64,000 bases of DNA from Nitrososphaerota archaeon (GTDB lineage: Archaea; Thermoproteota; Nitrososphaeria; Nitrososphaerales; CADDZS01), in contig JAJPHP010000078.1 of NCBI GenBank assembly GCA_021325255.1, positions 13,487-77,486 of the forward strand, in the 5' to 3' direction. Positions 10,342 through 19,687 of this stretch are shown piece by piece. A model generated the notes under the pieces. It made no database searches and had not been told where the DNA came from. It was given only the letters and a program-made list of their open reading frames with translations. A program made the position numbers and the translations under genes. How positions within the stretch are numbered: position 1 is the stretch's first letter; each line of letters begins with the position of its first letter.

Positions 10342-10767
10342 TCAGCGAGGCCGCCACCACTTGTGAAAGTCCAGGTCCCCGCCGCGGGCCTTTAACATGC
10401 TCGAAGCAGCCAAGTGGCCCAACCGCTCGGATAACCTTGCCTGAGGAATTAGCTGCATCTTAATCCACCTGTGGAGTTCGTTGATATCCCCCGTGCGTTT
10501 GACCTGCTCCAGAGTTGACCTGGCGTGCTGCTCGCCAGTTCTAATTTCGTGTGACAAGGGCGGACTGAAGCTATCCAGGTAGGAGGCAATCATGGTGCAA
10601 TTTTCAAGTGTCTTCTCTGAGGCTTTGATTCTTGCATTCATAATGCCCTTGTGGTCGCGCGAGTGCGTCGCGCGCCAACGCTCTTCAGAAATTTGGGAGA
10701 GCGCGTTCTTTAGATTCTGGATTCTATCTTCCAAGCTCTGCAGGTCAGACTGATTCGGTCGAGCCAT
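10342..10767 (-). CDS. Small helical (coiled-coil) protein, unknown
   Basis: 141 residues from ATG 10767; the frame stays open to 10944 but that extension would run through the promoter of the divergent ferredoxin gene. The product is nearly all helix: DLQSLEDRIQNLKNALSQIS, then KASEKTLENC and a helical C-terminus rich in Arg/His. No family is recognised and there are no Cys or membrane segments of note. It ends 23 bp from the radical SAM stop (convergent). Confidence 0.6.
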   Translation of the reverse strand: MARPNQSDLQSLEDRIQNLKNALSQISEERWRATHSRDHKGIMNARIKASEKTLENCTMIASYLDSFSPPLSHEIRTGEQHARSTLEQVKRTGDINELHRWIKMQLIPQARLSERLGHLAASSMLKARGGDLDFHKWWRPR

Positions 10768-10882
10768 TTTTCGCTCGTTCACTCGATATCGAGTAGCGAT
10801 CGGGGACGGATTTAACCGTTTTTGCTTTCCATGAAAAGTTCTTATTATCTCCCATTTTTCGTATAACCGCTGAGAAAAGAAA

Positions 10883-11317
10883 ATGGTCGACCTCTCCGAA
10901 CTTGATTTCAAACCCAAGCCGATTGATAGAGACTTTCTGAGCAAGCCCGACGAGTACCCAGTAAACGGTGAACACGTAGGTCATACAGTTAGGGCTATGG
11001 GATTTGAGAGGCCAGATAATGAAGGGAAGCCCTACCCCACAAAGCTCGGAATCCACGGCACGGCCGTTGGGGTTGATTGGGACTGCTGCATCGCGGATGG
11101 CGGCTGCCTTGACGTTTGCCCGACGTCGGTGTACGAATGGGCCCTGAATCCTGGCATGATTGGAACGGGTAACGATCACAAGATTGAGAAGGGGAGCGAG
11201 GAGTGGAACACATACAGAACGGACAAGACGGACATGGTCAGGGAGCAGGACTGCATATACTGCATGGCCTGCGAGACCGTGTGCCCCGTGCAGGCGATAA
11301 AGATAACGCCGCCCTAA
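10883..11317 (+). CDS. zfx: Zinc-containing 7Fe ferredoxin
   Basis: 144 residues, clearly the Sulfolobus/Thermoplasma zinc-ferredoxin type. The first cluster motif is CIADGGC..CP with Asp72 replacing the second Cys, which gives a [3Fe-4S] cluster; the second is CIYCMACETVCP for [4Fe-4S]. The N-terminal extension has GEHVGH (His31, His34), GIHGT (His58), and Asp117 before the second cluster, matching the four zinc ligands known in Sulfolobus ferredoxin (His16, His19, His34, Asp76). It is the likely electron acceptor of the 2-oxoacid:ferredoxin oxidoreductase at the left end. A TATA-like ttattatc lies about 40 bp upstream. The N-terminus is about 15 residues longer than the Sulfolobus protein. 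Confidence 0.93.
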   Translation: MVDLSELDFKPKPIDRDFLSKPDEYPVNGEHVGHTVRAMGFERPDNEGKPYPTKLGIHGTAVGVDWDCCIADGGCLDVCPTSVYEWALNPGMIGTGNDHKIEKGSEEWNTYRTDKTDMVREQDCIYCMACETVCPVQAIKITPP

Positions 11318-11350
11318 TTGTGGCCTGCTTTCAATCGCTACGTTCTTCCG

Positions 11351-11701
11351 CTACTTCTCCAGGTGTCTTTGAAGCTCAGGATCTTTTGAGAGGAAGACTC
11401 CAGTCGCCGTCACGACGATTGGGCGCGATGCCAAGTCTGGGTGCGCGTGCAAGAGTTTTACAACTCTATCTTCGGTAAGGTTCATCTTCCCGACCGCCAG
11501 ATCCTTGTAGTCGCGGCTGTTTTTACGAATCATGCCCTTGATTCCGTATTTGGCGACTAGAGTCCGAAGGATTTCGACCGAAGGCGGGCTCTTTATGATG
11601 TCTATTGGTTCGATCGGGACCGACTTGTTTTCCAAATCTTTCTTTGCCGTGCGACACGTGTGGCAGCTTGTTTTCCAGTAAAAAGGAATATTGTTTGTCA
11701 T
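11351..11701 (-). CDS. ArsC/Spx family thioredoxin-fold protein
   Basis: 116 residues from ATG 11701. The start FYWKTSCHTCRTAKKDLENK is the ArsC/Spx CxxC-type motif after the first strand, followed by DIIKSPPSVEILRTLV and, near the C-terminus, RPIVVTATGVFLSKDPELQR, which carries the family's cis-Pro R-P segment. Length agrees with ArsC/Spx/YffB proteins. May be an arsenate reductase or a thiol-redox protein; no ars genes lie nearby. The CxxC makes a glutaredoxin-like mechanism possible. Convergent with the zinc ferredoxin. Confidence 0.8.
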   Translation of the reverse strand: MTNNIPFYWKTSCHTCRTAKKDLENKSVPIEPIDIIKSPPSVEILRTLVAKYGIKGMIRKNSRDYKDLAVGKMNLTEDRVVKLLHAHPDLASRPIVVTATGVFLSKDPELQRHLEK

Positions 11702-11984
11702 TAGATCATTTCTCACGTTCACTGATTCTTGGCTACCGACTCTCTTAGTAAGGTCTGTAGCCGCGTCAGCAGTATGGTACTTTCGTCGGCCCGCTCAAAA
11801 GGGAATCGCCGAATTTTTTAGGATTGGGCTCAATTTTCGCATTTTTTGCCAATTTTCGGGGAGGGAAGCTCTCGCAGCCGAAGAACGGATCGTGCTCAGC
11901 CGGTTGGCCCCTCGAAAATTTTCGGGATTGAACTTATGCGTGCGTGTCAAGATGGTACTCATTGACATGTAGGGAGAATTTCGA

Positions 11985-12476
11985 ATGCAAATCTTTCACC
12001 GAATGAAGAGTAAAAGTGTGCAACAAACAAGCTTGGGAAGAGCCGAGCCCTCGTCATTGGAACAACTCTGCGGAGGAGACCTAGATCTCTATCACGCGAT
12101 GCAACATTTCCTTCTTCTCGATCCAGAAAGTCAAATACCTCGAATTGGGGAGACTAACACTTTCATCGCTCGTGGAAATGAGGCAAAGGCGAGGGGAGAG
12201 AGGCAGTTTGCACGACCCGACTATGAGATTGCCGCCAGGATAGAGATAGCTCGGGGTAACAAGGAAAATGTGCGAAAATGTTTGAGTCTTGCTAGAGAAG
12301 TCTCGGAGCCCAGCCCCGAACAGGAGCGCCTGGATAAGATGCTTCAAAACGTCGAAAGGGTCGTAGATATTGCAGAGAAGTACTACGCGCCTCTTCGTGG
12401 AAAGCCTAATCTGCAACAAGAAATGGAGGCGGATGCAATCTCACCCATCGCAAGTAGGCAGGTACTCTCTAACTAG
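11985..12476 (+). CDS. Hypothetical helical protein
   Basis: 163 residues, ATG start; no family recognised. The core is acidic and helical: LDLYHAMQHFLLLDPESQIP, GETNTFIARGNEAKARGE, then EIAARIEIARGNKENVRKCL, which reads like one or two TPR-type helical hairpins (xxARGxxxxA pattern twice). C-terminus is unstructured. It is alone, between two stretches without genes. The pattern of charged residues and lack of stops over 490 bp support coding. Confidence 0.65.
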   Translation: MQIFHRMKSKSVQQTSLGRAEPSSLEQLCGGDLDLYHAMQHFLLLDPESQIPRIGETNTFIARGNEAKARGERQFARPDYEIAARIEIARGNKENVRKCLSLAREVSEPSPEQERLDKMLQNVERVVDIAEKYYAPLRGKPNLQQEMEADAISPIASRQVLSN

Positions 12477-12564
12477 TAAAACTGGCAATGACCCCAGTCA
12501 AGTGAACTGCAAACTGGTGTACAATTCCGGCCCGTTAGGAGTGCAGCTACGCCCAAGGAACCTT

Positions 12565-13036
12565 TTACTGGCTGACGGGCCTATTTTGCTTGTACACTTC
12601 GCTTACCGTGACCTTCACGATTTCAATTGCGCCTGGGAACATCTTGAGCTATTCCGGATTGTCGCTGATTTCAGCGGCTCCGTTCAGCCGAGTCCTGACC
12701 CCGCTACCGAGGTCAATAAAGAGCATTCCGATATGCGGATTTTCAAGAATGTTTCCAAGACTTCTGAACGATCCGCTTCCCATGTAGTGAGGGAAGATCA
12801 AACTCTTTTCGTCGAGGATTCTGATTGCGGGAGATGCATCTCCCCTACTCCCTGTAACTGGCGTCGCATTCCCCCTTCCTGTTACTCGTCGCGATGAAGA
12901 AATAGTCAAAGGACTCTAGGTATCTGGAAACTCTTTTAGAAAGTATCGATTGGACAGGAATGTCAGGCGTCCCAAACTTCTGCCTCAGAATCTGGTCTCC
13001 AGAGTATTTCATTTCTTGAGTCATTGTCTCAGACAT
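12565..13036 (-). pseudogene. Pyridoxamine 5'-phosphate oxidase-like (FMN-binding) pseudogene
   Basis: Remains of a PPOX-family flavoprotein of about 155 residues. It begins at ATG 13036 (MSETMTQEMKYSGDQ) and reads well through SFDYFFIATSNRKGECDASY, where the frame hits TAG near 12846. The next frame continues GDASPAIRILDEKSLIFP, then RSLGNILENPHIGMLF and RTRLNGAAEISDNPE, meets an in-frame TAG at about 12649, and after it continues LKMFPGAIEIVKVTVSEVY to TAA at 12565. So it has a one-base frameshift plus a separate nonsense codon, while all fold segments of the family remain in order: a recently decayed gene. Two independent lesions make a sequencing error unlikely. Confidence 0.75.
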
Positions 13037-13487
13037 TTCTTGCTGAATGGCCCCCCTTCTCAGTTTATGAATTATGCAAGTCAGAGGTATACATCCGTTC
13101 CCAAAATAAAGTCTGTGTTGCCGCCGCAGGAGATCGCCTCTGTGAGAGGGGGAAGCGATGATCTCGCCCACGAATGTGCATAACGTACCATCGGATGAGG
13201 AAGTTTGGCTCGAGAGGAGAAGGTTTTGCATTCAAACTCCGAGGCCCCACTGGCACATCAGATTCTCCAGTGAGAAAGGTAATTCGCCCCTTATTCCGAT
13301 AGCCTGCAACCAAGAGACCTTCAGTTATCTAAAGTTCATTCAATCCGAATTTACGAGCTTGGATTCTTCGATTTGCGAGAGCATCATCATCTCTGAACCA
13401 AGGCTATCGGAATGGTGGAATGGATTGAATGCTGGACCGAATACTTCAATCAATTCAAAGGTAGCTCTTTGAAGGAGATATTCGCCC
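13037..13487. other. 451 bp without a convincing gene
   Basis: Upstream of the decayed flavoprotein. Both strands have open frames of 80-105 codons, but their translations look random and contradict each other. It may hold the pseudogene's old promoter and more decayed sequence. No repeat or RNA gene seen. Confidence 0.5.
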
Positions 13488-13901
13488 TCAGCTGAGGAGT
13501 GAAAATACTTCGCTTTCCTCGGCTGGAAAATGGATCTTCATGGCGCTCAAAAGCTCGTTGAAAGCCTCCCCTGCGGCTCCCAGGTTCTTTCCGTGAATTG
13601 CGAATTTCATTCTGTCGAGTGCGGCCGTGATGTCCAAGTGCTGTTGCATTATCTCGCTTACTCTTTCGCTGAAGAGACCACGCGCGGACACCTCAGGGAA
13701 GATTTCGGTCTCCTCAACGAGCATGTGGTCGATAAGCGCCTCCTTCAGCGGAGTGAAAATTTCGCTTAACTGATGAAAAGTCTGGGACTCCCTTAAGCTT
13801 CGATCCAGCCGCTCTGTCTGGGAAGAGAAGTCTCTGTGTTCTGCAACGAGTTTCTTGATTAGTTCACCTATCGTCCCAAGCTCCACCGAAAGTTCGCTCA
13901 A
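13488..13901 (-). CDS. Hemerythrin-like HHE domain protein (paralog 3)
   Basis: 137 residues, a complete minimal HHE domain: VAEHRDFS, LIDHMLVEETEIFP, MQQHLDITAAL and KIHFPAEESEVFSLL give the ordered iron ligands. No extra domain. Monocistronic, lying beside the decayed flavoprotein. Probable di-iron O2/NO or iron-handling protein; specificity unknown. Confidence 0.87.
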   Translation of the reverse strand: MSELSVELGTIGELIKKLVAEHRDFSSQTERLDRSLRESQTFHQLSEIFTPLKEALIDHMLVEETEIFPEVSARGLFSERVSEIMQQHLDITAALDRMKFAIHGKNLGAAGEAFNELLSAMKIHFPAEESEVFSLLS

Positions 13902-14168
13902 CTGAATAGAAAATCACTTTTCCCCCTAGTCAAAGTAGATTGATTGCAGGTCGTGGTTATCCTATTTCCCGAAAGATTTTGGGCGGAGCTGCAGATTACT
14001 TCCTCATATTGCATCTTACGCAAAAGAAAGCCCTCTCGGGGCAAGGCCCAAGGAGAGAATCCTGCCATGTCTCTTGCAAAATAGACTCTATCGAAGGAAG
14101 AAGATAGAAAACAAAATAGGGTACTCCTGCTCTATGAACAGACGAGAAAAAGAGAAGGCGCAGCTTAG

Positions 14169-15017
14169 GTGGTCAGGAGCAGGCGTGCAGAAAAGAGAGC
14201 ATTTGATTTCCTCGAGATCTTCGATCTCCCTCCAAAACCCAGGAATACTGGTGTAATTGAAATTCGTGGCCCCTACTACACTTCGGTTACCCTCGGCTAT
14301 CTTCAAGATCTGCTCGATGACTGGTCCTACTACTTTGACGGTTACAAGTTCGCTGGGGCTTCGGAAAGGTTGCTTGCCAGATCAAAGGTCGAGGACATCA
14401 TCGAATACTGTCATGAAAACGACGTGTATGTTTCAACAGGAGGCATGGTCGAGCGTGTCATCGTGCAGGGTGCGAGGGCTGTCGATCAGTACATCGACGA
14501 ATGCAGATCTTTGGGGTTTGACGTGATCGAGGTGTCAAGTGGACTTGCTCCTATACCTCTAAAGGACAAGATCGAGATTGTAAAGCAGGTCGAGCGCAAG
14601 GGGTTGAAACCAAAGCCCGAGATATCTATGATGATCGGTGCAGGAGCTGGAACGCATATCGCGGGTTATAAACCAAAACTACGCTCGTTCGAAGAGTTTT
14701 CTGAGGAAGTGAACAAGCACCTGAAGGCGGGAGCTCATATGCTGATGATTGAATCAGAAGGCCTCACCGAAGACTTGCCACCCAACAAATGGAGGAAGGA
14801 CGTGATCAAGAAACTTGTAGATAGGTTCGGCTATGAGAAGCTGATGTTCGAAGCCTCCGACCCTCCTGTTTTCAAATGGTACTTGAAAACTTTCGGCAGG
14901 GACGTCAACCTCTTCATTGACCACTCCCAGGTTGTCGAGTTTAACGCATGGCGACTGGGATTGTGGGGAGACCCCAAGATTTGGGAGGGAAAGAAACTGA
15001 ATTATCCGGGTTGGTAG
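14169..15017 (+). CDS. comA: Phosphosulfolactate synthase (ComA) family protein
   Basis: 282 residues, GTG start directly after an in-frame stop. Matches the ComA/HSA32 family TIM barrel: PRNTGVIEIRGPYY, DGYKFAGASERLL, VYVSTGGMVERVI, FDVIEVSSGL, HLKAGAHMLMIESEGL and IDHSQVVEFNAWRLGLWG. In methanogens ComA adds sulfite to phosphoenolpyruvate, the first step of coenzyme M synthesis. Non-methanogens keep homologs of uncertain role; no other coenzyme M genes are in the window, so the reaction here should not be assumed. The enzyme is cytoplasmic. No clear operon partner. Confidence 0.85.
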   Translation: MVRSRRAEKRAFDFLEIFDLPPKPRNTGVIEIRGPYYTSVTLGYLQDLLDDWSYYFDGYKFAGASERLLARSKVEDIIEYCHENDVYVSTGGMVERVIVQGARAVDQYIDECRSLGFDVIEVSSGLAPIPLKDKIEIVKQVERKGLKPKPEISMMIGAGAGTHIAGYKPKLRSFEEFSEEVNKHLKAGAHMLMIESEGLTEDLPPNKWRKDVIKKLVDRFGYEKLMFEASDPPVFKWYLKTFGRDVNLFIDHSQVVEFNAWRLGLWGDPKIWEGKKLNYPGW

Positions 15018-15113
15018 TCGTCGCCACGGCAACTTGCGACGCGAAGAGCACTGCTCTACTAATGCAATAACTATTCTAGAAAGAAAATTGGAACGGGAAA
15101 AAAAATAGTCCTT

Positions 15114-15473
15114 TCAACTTTTCTTCAAGGACTTCCTGATTTCATCTGCGAGAATCGACCTGTGACATCGCGCCGGATCCTTGTCCGTGCAGAGCAGCGT
15201 AATGTCTCCCTCAGTGGATCTTGCAGCCAGTTCCTTGAGCATCTCCTTCTTATCCTTGAGGCTCTTCCTGTACTCCTTTTCAAACTCCTGCCAAGTGACT
15301 TTTCCTCCCTTCCACTTCTTGATGAGATCGCGCTCAGTCCCCAACTCCTTCATCCACGAGTCTATCTTCGCCCTCTCCTTTGACACACCCCTCGGCCAAA
15401 GTCGCATCACGAGTATCCTCTGGCCATCCTCAGGTTCGGGCTTGTCGTAGATGCTCTTCTCGATCTTTATCAT
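15114..15473 (-). CDS. DUF488 family protein
   Basis: 119 residues: KSIYDKPEPEDGQRILVMRL, WPRGVSKERAKID and near the C-terminus ITLLCTDKDPARCHRSILAD. These are hallmark segments of DUF488 (YeaO subgroup), small conserved cytoplasmic proteins of unknown biochemical function. The C..RCHR motif is the most conserved. Length is normal and the gene is monocistronic. Confidence 0.9.
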   Translation of the reverse strand: MIKIEKSIYDKPEPEDGQRILVMRLWPRGVSKERAKIDSWMKELGTERDLIKKWKGGKVTWQEFEKEYRKSLKDKKEMLKELAARSTEGDITLLCTDKDPARCHRSILADEIRKSLKKS

Positions 15474-15768
15474 GTTTGTATCGCTTGAACCCCCAGAGCA
15501 CTTTGCGTTGATCTTCTTGATTTCACTTTGATAAAAGAAGGTTGCATTAGGGGGAAGAATATAAATTTCTCATATCCATCTTGCCAGGAGCTTAACAAGC
15601 TATCGTGTTACCTGTTCTAAAATCGCAAAGGGCCGTATTATAGCTCCTGGACACTAATGGAAGCTATTCGTGTGTGAAATCAAGGTGTACAAACCTGTGA
15701 TAGGAAAATCAGGGCAAGAGACAAGACGCGAGCGAGTTTTCTGTCTTTGCATTTGCTCTCCGACACTT

Positions 15769-18393
15769 TCACTCTTTCTTCGAAATTCTTACGAGAATGC
15801 ACGCGTCGACTGCAGCGCTTACAAAGTCCATAGTATCCTCTTCGAGCGTGGCAAATTCGTTAAAATTGAGACCATTTTTCAGCCTGTGCTGGCTCGAGGC
15901 TATGACTTCTGGATGGATCCTTTCTGTAAGGTGCGCTACGCTGACCTGCTTCTTTCTTCCTTTCTTGTCCTCTATCTGAACAGTATCACCTTCTCGGATT
16001 CCCAACCTTGTCGCAGTCTCAGGATGAATTAGGACACTGTCCAGATGCCTCCTTGCTTGAACCAACTGCATCGGGACGGGATTGAACCTGCCGAAGGAGT
16101 GTGCCATTATCGGTATTTTGTAGTTAATGAGGTAGAGATTATACTCATCGTCCTTGTTCGAATACGCGGGACAGGGCTTCCAGTCTGGGATTGGCTGATA
16201 ATCCGACGTGTCCCACCAATCAAGCCCGATCTCTTTGACAGTCTTGTCCAGGCTTTCCTTTGCCCTGAGCATGAACTCGTAGTAGACGTGCAACCTTCCC
16301 TCCCTTGAAGCCCCCTTGTACTTCTCTTCGGGCTTGGCTTTCCAGACAATCAGGCCTCCGTCATCGCTCATGAGCCACTCCAGTCCTTTGTCCTGCCCCA
16401 GCCACGTTTTCAGCCGACTGTCGATTATTTCCTCGTATGTGTACTTCCTGTCGGTCTTGAGTTCATAGGGCGTGCCTGCAAGCTTCCAGTTCCTGTTGAT
16501 GACCTGATAGAGCTCGGGCAAGAACTTGGCCTTCTCTGCGATCAGCAAAAGAATCTGGCCGTTGTTAACTAGCTGGTCCCAGGGAGGCTCGAAGGGTGGT
16601 CTCACAACGGGTTTTGCCCCGTACCAGTAACCCGGCTCGTTGATCCGCATGTAGAGTCCCTCTCCCAGCTTTTCAAGATGGTGAAGGTCAGGAAGGACGA
16701 CGTCGGCAAGTGAGTTTGCGGTCTCGTCCAGATCCACGCACAGACTAACGATGAAAGGAATCTTGCTCAATCCCTCCACAATTGTCTGGGGAGAATAGGT
16801 GTTATTCACAGGATTGTCTCTGAAGATGAACATTATCTCCGGCCAAACAAAACTCTTGACGTCTATTCCAAACCTCTGCGGATTGTTCAAAACGAGAGGA
16901 AGGAGATGGTGGGAATATACGGAAACTGGAAATAATTCAAAGGCATCGACGCGTTGTGGCCTCGAAGCTTCTCTGGCTGGATAGGGCGGCCCGTGGCGCG
17001 AGATTGTTCCCATGAGTCCGTCTGGGCTGACATACTCGGGGTTGGGAGGGTGTCCACAGATGCCACCTGGAACCTGGATCGCCCCAAGAATCGTTGGCAG
17101 CATGATTGCTGCTAGACCAGCCAAGTAAGAGTGTCTGTGAGCGCTGAGCCCTCTGTACCAAGCTACCGAAACAGGCCTGTAGGGAAACTCTTTCCCATCG
17201 ATCGTAATCGTCTGTCCTATGCAAGCGGCGTCTCCAATCTCTGCTGCAATTCTTCTTATCGTATCGGCCGGAATACTTGTAATCTGTGATGAATACTCTG
17301 GGGTGTACTTGAGGAGGTGCTCTTTGACAAGCGAGAATCCGGTTTTGCAACTAACGCCATTTACGACGTAGCTGCCTTCCAGCGCGACACTCTTGCTTGA
17401 TGTCGCGTCAAACGGTTTGGGGCACTTTGCCTCCGCATCCCACACAAGGGGCTTGTGTGAAGTCACGTCTCTTGCATACAGCCCGTCCTCCTCCCTCACG
17501 AGATACGGAGCGTTTGTCTTGTTTCTGAGAAACTCTTCATCGTAAATTTTAAGCTCGTTGACGAGGAGATTTATTAGTGCAAGAAGGAAAGCAGCGTCTG
17601 TTCCTGGCCGAATCGGGACCCACTCTTCAGCTTTGGATCCGGCGTATCCTGCCATTGGATCCACAGAGACTACTTTGATCCCTCCGGGCCTGTTCTCAGC
17701 GATGTGCCTTGCGACGTTCATGGTGTCGTAGTTAATTATGGAACCGGCCTGGGCTCCGACGAGCAGAACGTATTTCGAGTACTCGGGGTCGACTGTGACC
17801 TCAAATGTCGAAGTGTTTAGGTATGAAGGTGGATGCACCGCGTTGCCGCAGTAGCATTCCGCACTGAGAATGCACTGGTAAGCATCTAGCGCCTGAAGCC
17901 AGGACATCTGTATACCACTGTAGGAAGACCAGTGGTCGAATGTGTCGAAAATTATGCGTTGTGACCACGGATGCATTTCCGACAGATTGTTGGATGGCCT
18001 GCCGGACAACTTGTGCCCTAATTCTGCTTCCCCTCGGTCTTTTGCTTTCTTCAGTTTGTCGGTTACTAGGTCAATTGCTTCCTCCCAAGATATCTCCTTC
18101 CATTTTGGGTCGACACCAAGTTTTTTTTCTGGGTTAGTTCTGATCAGAGGTTTGGGGACTCGCTTTGGAGAGTACGCGTTCATGAACCCCGAGAGGCCTT
18201 TCGCGCAGAGGTGGCCATGGTTTCTGGGGTTGCCAGGATCACCTTCTAACTTGACTATTCTCCCGTCTTCGACGTAAGCAATGAGGCCGCAAAAATTCTG
18301 ACACAGACTGCAAGCTGAGCGTACCTTCCCAGTTCCCACAGTCTTCATATGAGATTGAACGATAGAACTATGCGTCTGTTCTGTTACTTCCAC
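15769..18393 (-). CDS. Molybdopterin oxidoreductase catalytic subunit (DMSO reductase family)
   Basis: 874 residues. N-terminal [4Fe-4S] motif Cys28-x2-Cys31-x3-Cys35 with Cys63 in HLCAKG, followed by the bis-MGD domains (SWEEAIDLV, AYQCILSAECYCGNAV with Cys180/Cys182 as candidate Mo ligands, VVSVDPMAGYAG) and the C-terminal molydopterin dinucleotide-binding barrel (RLGIREGDTVQIED). No Tat signal, so it is probably cytoplasmic. FdhD lies just upstream on the same strand and the ferredoxin and membrane subunits are divergent. Together they make a three-subunit membrane complex that could oxidise or reduce formate, a sulfur compound or another substrate; the specificity cannot be read. Confidence 0.9.
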   Translation of the reverse strand: MEVTEQTHSSIVQSHMKTVGTGKVRSACSLCQNFCGLIAYVEDGRIVKLEGDPGNPRNHGHLCAKGLSGFMNAYSPKRVPKPLIRTNPEKKLGVDPKWKEISWEEAIDLVTDKLKKAKDRGEAELGHKLSGRPSNNLSEMHPWSQRIIFDTFDHWSSYSGIQMSWLQALDAYQCILSAECYCGNAVHPPSYLNTSTFEVTVDPEYSKYVLLVGAQAGSIINYDTMNVARHIAENRPGGIKVVSVDPMAGYAGSKAEEWVPIRPGTDAAFLLALINLLVNELKIYDEEFLRNKTNAPYLVREEDGLYARDVTSHKPLVWDAEAKCPKPFDATSSKSVALEGSYVVNGVSCKTGFSLVKEHLLKYTPEYSSQITSIPADTIRRIAAEIGDAACIGQTITIDGKEFPYRPVSVAWYRGLSAHRHSYLAGLAAIMLPTILGAIQVPGGICGHPPNPEYVSPDGLMGTISRHGPPYPAREASRPQRVDAFELFPVSVYSHHLLPLVLNNPQRFGIDVKSFVWPEIMFIFRDNPVNNTYSPQTIVEGLSKIPFIVSLCVDLDETANSLADVVLPDLHHLEKLGEGLYMRINEPGYWYGAKPVVRPPFEPPWDQLVNNGQILLLIAEKAKFLPELYQVINRNWKLAGTPYELKTDRKYTYEEIIDSRLKTWLGQDKGLEWLMSDDGGLIVWKAKPEEKYKGASREGRLHVYYEFMLRAKESLDKTVKEIGLDWWDTSDYQPIPDWKPCPAYSNKDDEYNLYLINYKIPIMAHSFGRFNPVPMQLVQARRHLDSVLIHPETATRLGIREGDTVQIEDKKGRKKQVSVAHLTERIHPEVIASSQHRLKNGLNFNEFATLEEDTMDFVSAAVDACILVRISKKE

Positions 18394-18523
18394 GGCGAGA
18401 CGAAACCCCGAGAACTGCTTCTGCTTATTTTAGTTTTTACTTCGCAACCATAAGCTTGGAAAATGAGAGTTCTCCCGTCATCGCATGATTAGTTAGTAGA
18501 CGCATCAGCTGGTAGTCTTCTAC

Positions 18524-19399
18524 CTAGTCGACCTCGCGAGCATCTTGGGAAACACTAATCCTCTCGCCCGCCGAGTAGAGATTGAAGCCGTCCTGCCTTA
18601 GAAATCCGACCAATGTTATTCCGTACTCTCTTGCGAGATCCACAGCAAGATTTGTTGGACCGCCCACCGAACACACAATAGGTATTCCAGCAATAGCAGC
18701 TTTTTGAATCAACTCGAATCCGGCCCGACCACTCAGAAGCAGTATCGACTCCGAGGCTGGTAAACGCCCCGATAATAAGAGCGATCCAATGAGCTTGTCT
18801 AGGGCGTTATGTCGCCCGACGTCCTCCCTGAGAACTAGAAGATTGCCTGCCAGGTCAAAAAGTGCTGAGGCGTGCAAGCCACCGGTCCTGCTGAATATGC
18901 TCTGCGATGGTCTCATCTTCGAGGGTAGTGAAGTTATCAATAGATCCGAGATTTTGACTCTGGCAGTGACTATCGTGTCGCATAACGTTCGTACTTGATC
19001 CAAGGCTCCTTTCCCGCAAATACCGCAACTCGATGTAGTGTACACGTGCCTGCTCAAACGTTCTTCGTCAAATTGCACATTCTCAGCCAGATAGACGTTG
19101 ACAATGTTGTATTGCTGAACCTCACCCGGATCTGTGCAGTAAGAAATCTTCATAATGTCGCGCCGATTCTTTACTACTCCCTCCGACAAAAGAAAACCTG
19201 CGGAAAGCTCGAAATCGTGACCCGGTGTCCGCATGGCAACAGCGACCTGGTGTTTTGACCACTGACCGTCTTGATATGTCAAGACGCGAATTTCCATAGG
19301 TTCCTCTGTCGCGAGCTCATCAAGCCTCTCTGTCGCCTGATGTCCTTTTCTAATTTTTGTGACTCCGAGGCTCACGACGTTTCCCAGTCTTTCTTCCAA
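18524..19399 (-). CDS. fdhD: FdhD sulfurtransferase for molybdoenzyme maturation
   Basis: 291 residues. Family signatures: MRTPGHDFELSAGFLLSEGV near residue 55, the Cys motif SSCGICGKGA near 125 (active-site CxxC that passes sulfur to the bis-MGD cofactor), VLREDVGRHNALDKL near 190 and LLSGRAGFELIQKAA. FdhD takes sulfur from a cysteine desulfurase and gives it to the Mo of formate dehydrogenase and relatives. Being upstream of and co-oriented with the Mo catalytic gene, it very likely matures that enzyme and favours a formate-dehydrogenase-like, sulfido-Mo active site. Confidence 0.93.
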   Translation of the reverse strand: MEERLGNVVSLGVTKIRKGHQATERLDELATEEPMEIRVLTYQDGQWSKHQVAVAMRTPGHDFELSAGFLLSEGVVKNRRDIMKISYCTDPGEVQQYNIVNVYLAENVQFDEERLSRHVYTTSSCGICGKGALDQVRTLCDTIVTARVKISDLLITSLPSKMRPSQSIFSRTGGLHASALFDLAGNLLVLREDVGRHNALDKLIGSLLLSGRLPASESILLLSGRAGFELIQKAAIAGIPIVCSVGGPTNLAVDLAREYGITLVGFLRQDGFNLYSAGERISVSQDAREVD

Positions 19400-19647
19400 A
19401 ACCAGGTTCTCAGATTACCTGATGCGCCCGCTATATTAGAATTGGTGGGTACAAGAACGGCAGCTACTGATTTCTAATGCGCTGTGCTCAGCTCACATTT
19501 CCGACAAGTTAGGCATGTCTTTCTTTTCTAAACTAGTGGGCGTCTTTCTCTTGCCCGCGACTGACGCGAATCCAAACTCGAGGAAATCGTACCCCTTTTA
19601 TTTCAAAGTGGGCGATTTCCCGTCACCCACGTTCCCCGCGCATAATC

Positions 19648-19656
19648 TTATAATCA
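19648..19656 (+). promoter_or_regulatory. TATA box of the ferredoxin/membrane-subunit operon
   Basis: ttataatca centred at about 19652; transcription would start near 19678, about 10 bases before the ATG of the 53-residue ORF. Confidence 0.55.
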
Positions 19657-19687
19657 TCTACAGTAAGCACGGAGTTCAAAATCGCTC

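Noticed and set aside
11691..11972. 93-codon plus-strand frame after the ArsC-like gene
   Set aside because: Composition looks random and overlaps the ArsC-like start; no promoter.
13258..13276. gattctccagtgagaaag
   Set aside because: Spacer is 2 bp and no promoter follows; not a member of the palindrome family.
13065..13472. Competing frames upstream of the PPOX pseudogene
   Set aside because: Opposite-strand frames contradict each other and neither shows a recognisable domain.
15670..16032. Plus-strand frame starting with VCEIKVYKPVI, similar to the YCII-like start
   Set aside because: Resemblance is limited to about 10 residues and the frame then runs antisense through the molybdoenzyme gene.
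16937..17350. Minus-strand frame inside the molybdoenzyme gene in another phase
   Set aside because: Shadow of a well-supported 874-residue enzyme; random composition.
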